From Dipteris shenzhenensis (lineage: Eukaryota; Polypodiophyta; Polypodiopsida; Gleicheniales): 64,000 bases of DNA. Positions within the stretch are counted from its first letter, which is position 1; each line of letters starts with the position of its first letter. Position numbers and translations under genes: made by a program. The notes beneath the pieces were generated by a model that saw nothing but the letters and a program-made list of their open reading frames with translations, searched no databases and was not told the DNA's origin. Location: the NCBI GenBank assembly GCA_047967505.1, contig CM106539.1, one strand, 5' to 3'. Of the stretch, positions 56,469 to 64,000 are shown in pieces.

Positions 56469-56849
56469 CCTAGCATTAAGAAACTCTTCCACCCGACCGT
56501 TTGGAAAGCGGGCCAGCAGGCGAGGTCCCTGGCCAAGCTGAGACATTCGCTCGAACGTTCGGATTTCGTCCTCTCTCTTGAAAAACAGCTCGCAACCTTC
56601 TCCATACACGCGCACGAGGACCTTTCTGGGGTTTTCCTCGTTCTGCTGAGGCCATTGGCATTCGTAGACGTGATTGGTCATGGCACCCTTAAGAGGCCTA
56701 AGGACAAGATTCCTGACATCCAGAACGTCCCTCCATTTATCGGCGAGACTGTGCAGGACGCCATAAACCTCGCCAGGGATGTCGGTATTGGCATCAAGCT
56801 GAGGAGGTGCAGATTCCGGCAGAGGATTATTGGATTCAACAGCAGGCAT
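56469..56849 (-). CDS. Choline kinase exon 1
   Basis: The ATG at 56849 (MPAVESNN) is the first in frame; upstream codons are open back to a TGA but have no ATG. The exon encodes 127 residues: an acidic, Pro-rich start, then [20 protein letters not shown] (nucleotide-binding loop region), [20 protein letters not shown], and [18 protein letters not shown], ending at donor AGG/GTCTC. This is the N-lobe of the choline/ethanolamine kinase family. The sequence TATTTCCGCAG just upstream (about 56890) could be the acceptor of a 5'-UTR intron. It appears intact. Ethanolamine kinase is the alternative, but the match to plant choline kinases is close throughout the three exons. Confidence 0.92.
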
Positions 56850-58004
56850 GTCCGGATTGTTGCTAACTGAGGATGAAGTTCCGATCAATCTGCGGAAATA
56901 AGCAACATCAAACGGACGAATTCAGCGATTAACTCCGTCGATAACAGCCGGAAGGATTTCCGGAGTTCATCAACAGTACAATTACGCACCCTATTAAGAA
57001 GACACATCAGCACCTTGCCAACAAGGCAATGCCACGTGGCAGCAGTCACCCATCAGCCTGCCACCTGGCACCCCCTTGGAGTCAGGGCATACGACGCTAT
57101 TTGGCATCATTCTGGTGGTCCATTAGGCTCTTTACACACCGACTGCCCATCCATGGGCAAGGGCACATGGACTGGAGGCGCGAAAGGAGGAGCGCCCCAG
57201 GGCTTCCCTCCCTTGATTTCAACCCGCTACTACTAGCCAATCAATGCTCTAACCACGTGGGCCAAGTCACTTGCTTTGCATTTATTTTTACTTTTATGTG
57301 TCAAGCGAGTGTCTAAACACACAATGCCCGCCCTTTTGTGGCATTGGGCAGTGTGCAACTGGCCTTAGAGTCAAGATGGTGATCATTGATTATCCTAAGT
57401 GGGCTAATAGGTACACACCCACGACCAAGCATCGCAAGGCAAGGTTGTTGATGCATGTGACATGTGTGACATGCATCAACACTAGCACCAGATTGGGACT
57501 CCCCCTGGCCTGTCCTACATGCACAAAGTTCAACACCAAATGAATTCTAACTCATGCAGATAGGGAGTTACAAAGATCCAATCTAGCACTCGTAATAGTT
57601 ATGCTCACACAAGACTTAATTACCCGCTGACATGTAGCAACCATGAACCCAAAGCACTACATGAATAGAGTATTCCACATCCAAAAAGTTGACGTCCTCT
57701 CTTCTCGATCAAACTTATAATGCTACTACAGCCCTCTCTTTGCCACCTCCCAAGACATAAAAAGACCTTTGCTTGGACCTCTACGTTAAGAGCATAAAGA
57801 TTTGGTTTCCAAAAGCAAAAACATACACCTGGCTACATATTACTTTGTTTGAACCATAAGAAGTGTTTTTATTAAATTTTGGACTCTGAACTTTGTATAA
57901 TCATTTTCTTTTTTATGTGCATTTAAGATTATCATGCATATGTTTTGGATGATATGATATGATGTGATGATGGTTTTGGGAGTGGATCAAGTCAATTCGG
58001 ATAC
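56850..58004. other. Upstream flank of choline kinase
   Basis: Expected to hold the 5' UTR and promoter of the minus-strand gene. I see no clear TATA box or other gene; short frames here resemble nothing. Confidence 0.5.
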
Positions 58005-58169
58005 TTTTTTTTTTGGGGGTAACTTAGCATGTCGATTATATTAGGGGGTGGTCAATCCCTGAACAAAAACCTAATACAAAAAATGGCCATAGATGGGGAG
58101 TTAGTTCCTAGCCTACGCTAAAAAAGCTCAGTGTTTGTCTACCCCCACCAAAAAGTTGGCCTTCGCTGT

Positions 58170-59127
58170 CGCAAGGATAGCCCCACTGATGACCAGATCC
58201 GCCTTTTCCATTATCCTATCGAGATCGCGGAGGTAAATCTTCACAATTGCTAACATCGCCGATGCTCTAAAGCCCGGCTGTGACTTGTGCTTGAAGACCA
58301 TCTTCTTCCTGTACTCCCAGACACCCAACAGCACGACTGCCCTGAGGTGTGGCCAACCAGCCACCAGTGTAGATGGCATTTTAATCGTATCCCCAAGCAT
58401 AGGGACTTTCCAGATGAACCCAATCGTGAAGTGGACCATCAGTCCGGACTGCCTCACGACTGCTTCTAGTTTTCTCCATGCCTCCGCCGCCGCAAGGATA
58501 GCCCCACTGATGACCGGATCCACCTTTTCCATTATCTTGCAGAGATCGCGGAGGTAAATCTTCACAATTGCTAACATCGCCGATGCTCTAAAGCCCGGCT
58601 GTGACTTGTGCTTGAAGACCATCTTCTTCTTGTACTCCCAGACGCCCAATAGCACGACTGTGCTGAGGTATGGCCAACTAGCCACCAGTGTAGATAGCAT
58701 TTTAATCGTATCCCCAAGCACAGGGACTTTCCAAATAAACTCGATCGTGAAGTGGACCATCAGTCCGGACTGCCTCACGGCTACTTCTAGTGTTCTCCAT
58801 GCCTCCGCCGCCACAAGGATAGCCCCACTGATGACCAGATCCACCTTTTCCATTATCTTGCCGAGATCGCAGAGGTAAATCTTCACAATTGCTAACATCG
58901 CCGATGCTCTAAAGCCCGGCTATGACTTGTGCTTGAAGACCATCTTCTTCTTGTACTCCCAGATGCCCAACAGCATGACCGCCCTGAGGTATGGCCAACT
59001 AGCCACCAGTGTAGATGGCATTTTAATCGTATCCCCCAGCACAGGGACTTTCCAGATAAACTCGATCCTGAAGCGGACCATCAACCCGGAATGCCTCACG
59101 CTGCTTCTAGTTTTCTCCATGCCTCCC
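58170..59127 (-). repeat. Three tandem 321-bp units in the LINE C-terminus
   Basis: Units begin at about 58170, 58491 and 58812. Each is 107 codons long, so the frame is kept. The repeated peptide includes FIWKVP, GDTIKMPSTLVA and WEYKKKMVFKHKSQPGFRAS. One CAG-to-TAG stop lies at 58920. Confidence 0.93.
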
Positions 59128-59907
59128 TCACTACTAGGCACCTCCAGCAGATGTGACACAGGTTCTTCGATCTTGTTCCCATAGAGAGCACACCCAGGAT
59201 TGACCTGGGTCCTCTTGGCTAGCTTTGCTCTCAGTGGTAGCCCTTGATTGATGACCTTCCACAACAAAAACTTCACCTTTGCTACCGTGCACCTTTTCCA
59301 AATATCGGTCAGCCTCTTCTTCGACCATTTTCCCCCTCGTCTCAACCTCCACAATCTGTTGAGCCGCATCGCCACCGCCACTTCAGGCAAAGACTTCTAG
59401 ATTCTTCTAGCCGTCAGATTACGTTAGGGGGTTTTCCCTAAAACCCATTGCCTATCGAAGTGGGGATTCTAATCAACACCGCGAGGATGAGATCAAGCTC
59501 CCCTTCCGTTATCTGGTATTCCGTCCCGAACTCCTCCTACTACTTCCAATCAGCATCTCGCTGACTCCAAAGGTCTTGCCCAGATCTCATCCCTTTCTGA
59601 AAGAGGCTTTTCACCCTAAACGCATCATGGAGCCTGAAAGCCTCCCCTACCCTGCTCGGTGCTACACTCCACCAGATGGACTCCCTCAAGCTACCATCCC
59701 CTCTCATACCACCTCTACCTTTCCAAGAGAGTAACGGGACGCATGCTGTCCATGCCCTCACTAGCCCATCTGCTGTGTCGGAGGCTCCTACTGCAGGGAA
59801 AGTTAGACATAAGACTTTTGTACCATCCTAGACTAATCCACTTTCCTGCCCCTACCGACTTGCAGTTTGTTATGAAGTGCTTCACAATTTCGATCCATGG
59901 CGACTAC

Positions 59908-60576
59908 TTAGTGAAAAGGTCGGCCAACCACTTTCTGATGAGGGCAGTGTTCTTCAACTCGACATCCGGGAAGCTGATCCCCCCTTCCATTTTCGAGGCT
60001 TTCAGAAGGTCCCAAGAGACATGATGCATCTTCCTCTTCCTGGTCCTTCTGTCCAAATGAAACTCCTAAAAGAGCTGCGATCTCCTGCCATTGGGTTTTC
60101 CGAAAGTGGAAAATTGATGCAACATAGGTAATTGACGCCGCCAGAATATGTTGCACCACCAGGCAGCAAGTATTCCAACCAAGACTTTTCCCGTTCCAGA
60201 CTTTCAGCTTCGCCTTGATCTTTGCCTTAAACCAGTCAAACTTCTGACGAAGCGAGACTCCAATTCTCAGAGGAGCACCTAGGTACCGAATGACTTCTCC
60301 ACGCGGGATGAGGACCATCCCTAGCCTTTTTACCCACTCTGGCGGGGGTTCATGGTCGGACCGTAGGATAAAAGACTTTGTCCAGCTGCACTTCGAACCT
60401 GAAGCCTTGCAGAAGGTTTCCACCACCTCTGGAAGGTTTTTAACACTGCTCTCTTGTTCCTGGGAGAAGGACATCGTGTCATCCGCAAACAGTTGTGAGC
60501 AGAATTGCTTGTTCGACGGGAGGGTGATGCCTCTGATATCGCCTCCTGCGACCTTCCTCTTTATCATATGCATCAA
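59908..60576 (-). pseudogene. LINE reverse transcriptase fragment, 222 codons
   Basis: It contains QLFADDTMSFSQEQESSVKN, FCKASGSKCSWTKS and YLGAPLRIGVSLRQKF, the palm and thumb of a plant LINE reverse transcriptase. Frame breaks separate it from the zf-RVT segment at 59390-58920. Confidence 0.88.
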
Positions 60577-60650
60577 GGGTACTGTGGCGATAGCGAAAAG
60601 CAGGGGACCAACGGGAAACCTTGCCTTACCAACTTGTTCAAGGTGAAGCG

Positions 60651-61538
60651 TCTCATATTTTCGCTTCTTGCACGGCCATCTCTGTGTCCACCATTAAAGA
60701 TGCTAGGAATTGGTCCTTTGGCTCTCAACTATGTCGGCTCTGAGCACCTCTAGAGCCGACGTAGCCGCCCTTTCAGAGTTGCACGAGAACTTGGATCGCG
60801 GCAGCGGTTGAAGGTGGCGACCCAATTTTGCGATGGGATGCTACTGTGAGAAGAGTGTTACAGATCGCGAAGGACAAGATGATGGTACTTTAATGTGACT
60901 TGATGACATGTTTTGGATGCTTTAATCTAACTCAATGATGGTACTTATTATCATGACCATTAAAAGTCAAAGCTTATTTTAGTTCATTAAGTGGTTGTTG
61001 AAAAAGGTGCAATTGCAAAGTTCCTCTGTGTACTCTAGTAGTTATGACATGGAAAACAAAACAAAACAAGACACACACAGAGAGGATTTTATGAGTTTCC
61101 ATATTGGCTATTTAATATATGTATTGGTGTTGATTGATTATTTATGGTAGCTTGGATTTTTTATTTGTTTGGTTGCATAGAGAGCATTGAGAAAAACAAA
61201 TGTGCACGTGCCCATAATTAGACAAGACAGTGTCATTTGTGTACTAGGGTACAGTGTCCATGCTGAAATGTGCTTAGAGCCCCATCCTTGAACAAATAGT
61301 ATTGATCATCAATATTCTAGATGGCTACAAAGGCATTAAATTGGCCTTTCTATAGTATTTTCAAGAATAGAATATCTTGGTAAGAGGTACTACATACACA
61401 TTTAAAGATCTAAAGGTAAGGAATTTGAACGCACATATTTGATTCTTGCAAACCAACTTGCTCAAACAAGAGAATGCCAATGTGATAGAAGGCACAAGTT
61501 TCCTTATCTTTTGGGGGAAAGCCAATAAACCATTGAGG
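60651..61538. repeat. 888-bp direct repeat, copy 1
   Basis: Nearly identical to 61675-62562 (offset 1024). It adjoins the 5' end of the LINE. Non-coding as far as can be seen. Confidence 0.95.
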
Positions 61539-61674
61539 TCCGTGAAGTCTCCCCCTGTGCATCTTGTACACAATCAATCAGGTCCCTTTGGCAGTTGATT
61601 GGAACAAGGCTTTAGAGGGGCAGTCCCCCACGGCCAACCACCTTTGTCTGCTCCTGATTCGGGCTTGCTTAGCC

Positions 61675-62562
61675 TCTCATATTTTCGCTTCTTGCACGGC
61701 CATCTCTGTGTCCACCATTAAAGATGCTAGGAATTGGTCCTTTGGCTCTCAACTATGTCAGCTCTGAGCACCTCTAGAGCCGACGTAGCCGCCCTTTCAG
61801 AGTTGCACGAGAACTTGGATCGCGGCAGCGGTTGAAGGTGGCGACCCAATTTTGCGATGGGATGCTACTGTGAGAAGAGTGTTACAGATCGCGAAGGACA
61901 AGATGATGGTACTTTAATGTGACTTGATGACATGTTTTGGATGCTTTAATCTAACTCAATGATGGTACTTATTATCATGACCATTAAAAGTCAAAGCTTA
62001 TTTTAGTTCATTAAGTGGTTGTTGAAAAAGGTGCAATTGCAAAGTTCCTCTGTGTACTCTAGTAGTTATGACATGGAAAACAAAACAAAACAAGACACAC
62101 ACAGAGAGGATTTTATGAGTTTCCATATTGGCTATTTAATATATGTATTGGTGTTGATTGATTATTTATGGTAGCTTGGATTTTTTATTTGTTTGGTTGC
62201 ATAGAGAGCATTGAGAAAAACAAATGTGCACGTGCCCATAATTAGACAAGACAGTGTCATTTGTGTACAAGGGTACAGTGTCCATGCTGAAATGTGCTTA
62301 GAGCCCCATCCTTGAACAAATAGTATTGATCATCAATATTCTAGATGGCTACAAAGGCATTAAATTGGCCTTTCTATAGTATTTTCAAGAATAGAATATC
62401 TTGGTAAGAGGTACTACATACACATTTAAAGATCTAAAGGTAAGGAATTTGAACGCACATATTTGATTCTTGCAAACCAACTTGCTCAAACAAGAGAATG
62501 CCAATGTGATAGAAGGCACAAGTTTCCTTATCTTTTGGGGGAAAGCCAATAAACCATTGAGG
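61675..62562. repeat. 888-bp direct repeat, copy 2
   Basis: Differs from copy 1 by only a few visible substitutions. A 136-bp unrelated spacer (61539-61674) separates the copies. No TG..CA ends or primer site, so they are not LTRs. Confidence 0.95.
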
Positions 62563-62967
62563 CATTCCCCCTGTGTTTAAAAATGGTTCTAATTAAATGA
62601 GGGGCTAATGGCAGATGGTTTTGGCCAATGCATTTATCACACAAGTGCATCATGCAAAATTACATGATCGTCTACACTCTCATGTTCCTCTATAGTAGAT
62701 GATAATTCCTACATGGGTGTAGACCCAATCATGTCTAGTCAAGGGTCCATCTTGATGGGTGCAATTAGTTCAAAATCGACCTTGGACCACATTTCTATTT
62801 GGGCATCTCAACCGTTTGATCTTTGTAGCCTCTATTTGCATTCTATTGATGGATAAGTGCCTACATTTGATATTTAGTCCTAAACTAACTCATTTTCTTT
62901 TGTTTCACATTATTGACTATTAGGAATCTAACAACTACTTCATTGATTTGTTTGCAAAATTGCCGAG

Positions 62968-63171
62968 TCAAGAAATATTCCTTAATCTTCTCCCAGTCCC
63001 AAAAATAACCCATGAAGAATTGGTTAAAACAACACTATCATTCTTATGTATAATACAAGGAAATAGTTCATGTAGCCACCTTTGGGTGTTGCATCCATTT
63101 ATGGTGCATATCTAGTACAGGCTCTGAAGGTGACTGAAGGGGTCTTTGCCCTCTAATCTTGAAACTTTTGT
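62968..63171 (+). repeat. Inverted repeat, left arm
   Basis: Shares GAATTGGTTAAAACAACACT and CTCTGAAGGTGACTGAAGGG with the right arm in opposite orientation. Confidence 0.8.
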
Positions 63172-63433
63172 AACTTCACTTCTATTCTCAATGGTGATGA
63201 AAAAATGTTCACTTGCCCTTCTTGACTTGTGGCATAGGCCACTGCTCAACAATGATGAAAGCTTGCCCTTCTTGACTTGTGGCATAGGCTACCGCTCAAC
63301 GATGATGGCCTTACAACAATGCTTGAATCATCAAACACATCCTATCTTACCTCAAGGGAAGGTACTTACATATTTGTATTGGGGGCCCTCTCTCCCAATG
63401 CTCTTCAAAAAGCTTATATATATTCTTGCGTGC

Positions 63434-63462
63434 GTGCATGTGTGTGTGTGTGTGTGTGTGTG
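63434..63462. repeat. (GT)n microsatellite
   Basis: A TGCG/TGTG run of about 29 bp. Confidence 0.9.
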
Positions 63463-63754
63463 AAGCTTAAATGTAAGAAAACATGATCCCATCATAAACA
63501 TCAAAGTTTAAATTTGGAAGGAAGCAATTGAAAGGAAAGGGTATACATGGAAAACATTGTCATAGATAGGGGAGTTCACAAAGACATGCTCAGAGAGCTT
63601 TTACTCTAGCAAGTGTGTTATCTTATAGAAGGAATAAAGACATTTATAGACATTAGCTCTTTTATAAAAAAAGAACTGTAAACACACAAGTCAAGAAAAG
63701 AGATTAAATATATTTTCAGCATTAAGAATAAGAGTGAGAATCAAATTGAAGGTT

Positions 63755-63965
63755 CAAGACATTCAAGGACTTGAGTACAAAGATCCCTTCAGTCACCTTC
63801 AGAGCCTTTACTGGGTATGCACCATAAATAACTACAACACGAAGGGTTACTACATCAACTATTTTCCTTGCATTACGCATAAGACTACATAGTGTTGTTT
63901 TAACCAATTCTTGATGGGTTTTGGGGCTAGGGGGAATGAAGGAATCTTTCTTGAGGAAAATTTGC
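63755..63965 (-). repeat. Inverted repeat, right arm
   Basis: Reverse-complement partner of 62968-63171, with scattered differences. Confidence 0.8.
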
Positions 63966-64000
63966 AAAGAAATCGATGTTGCTAACATGATGTCACTTAC

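Larger units (their letters stand above)
58005..60650 (-). mobile_element. 5'-truncated LINE, minus strand
   Basis: The minus-strand 3' end carries an A-run (T10 on the plus strand at about 58004-58014). Reading leftward from 60650, reverse transcriptase begins inside the palm (FPVGPLLFAIATVPLMHMI), followed by LFADDTMSFSQE with the catalytic FADD, then a zf-RVT type segment, KVKFLLWKVINQGLPLRAKL (about 59270), and a tandemly repeated C-terminus. Everything upstream of the palm is missing, as is common for LINE insertions. Confidence 0.85.
62563..64000. other. Intergenic region with a diverged inverted repeat
   Basis: About 200 bp at 62968-63171 recur inverted and diverged at 63755-63965. 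Between them are a 50-bp tandem pair (63212 and 63262) and a GT run (63434-63462). A minus-strand frame at 63988-63722 covers one arm but resembles no known protein. Confidence 0.7.

Noticed and set aside
56655-56870. Plus-strand ORF across choline kinase exon 1
   Set aside because: Shadow of the minus-strand exon, which has clear family motifs and splice sites.
60651-62562. The 888-bp direct repeats as LTRs of an element
   Set aside because: No TG..CA termini, no primer site or polypurine tract, and only 136 bp between them.
63722-63988. 88-codon minus-strand ORF at the right end
   Set aside because: Covers one arm of the inverted repeat; the other arm does not keep the frame and no family is recognised, so it is not called a gene.

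Overview
This window is plant nuclear DNA. Its backbone appears to be one host gene, a choline kinase on the minus strand, whose introns are packed with nested transposable elements and a cluster of endogenous caulimovirid (plant pararetrovirus) copies. Three coding exons are readable: exon 1 at 56849-56469, exon 2 at 56153-56032 and exon 3 at 25529-25334. All visible splice sites are GT..AG and the codon phases fit. Intron 1 is 315 bp, intron 2 is about 30.5 kb, and intron 3 begins at 25333 and continues to, or beyond, the left edge. Giant retroelement-filled introns, several LTR families, LINEs and a caulimovirid together suggest a large-genome vascular plant. A gymnosperm or fern is my inference, not something the sequence proves.

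Left third (1-25.3 kb, inside intron 3). It opens with the broken pol and 3' LTR of a Ty3/gypsy chromovirus (+). A truncated Ty1/copia (-) follows, with a 471-bp solo LTR of another family inside its integrase region. Next is a decayed LINE (+) with an A18 tail. The LINE is split by a complete 13.9-kb Ty3/gypsy chromovirus (-, 10111-24013, target-site duplication GCAGA). That gypsy element carries a 4.2-kb non-autonomous gag-only copia-type element (18144-22379, duplication GATTG) in its gag start.

Middle (25.5-56.0 kb, intron 2). There is a copia remnant (-), and gypsy remnants with a 1332-bp solo LTR of the gag-only family. A copia element (+) begins with a 238-bp LTR at 30510. Its gag is interrupted by a second, gag-less member of the gag-only family (32116-51935, duplication ACACA). 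The 3' LTR of that insert is split by 16.8 kb of caulimovirid DNA (34201-51025). The viral block holds an ORF tail (A, +), one complete uninterrupted 1896-codon polyprotein ORF (B, +), a rearranged fragment (C, -), an internal fragment (D, +) and an almost full-length broken copy (E, -). The host copia resumes at 51941, runs to its reverse transcriptase and is fused there to a gypsy integrase fragment and LTR.

Right part (56.0-64 kb). Exons 2 and 1 and the upstream flank of the choline kinase gene are followed by a 5'-truncated LINE (-) whose 3' end contains an in-frame triplication of 321 bp. Then come two near-identical 888-bp direct repeats and an area with a diverged inverted repeat.

The elements do not form a pathway; they record serial insertion. 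The order in the deepest stack is: choline kinase intron, copia, gag-less LTR element, caulimovirid cluster. Apart from the choline kinase, only the gag of the 18-22 kb element and the polyprotein of viral copy B look intact.
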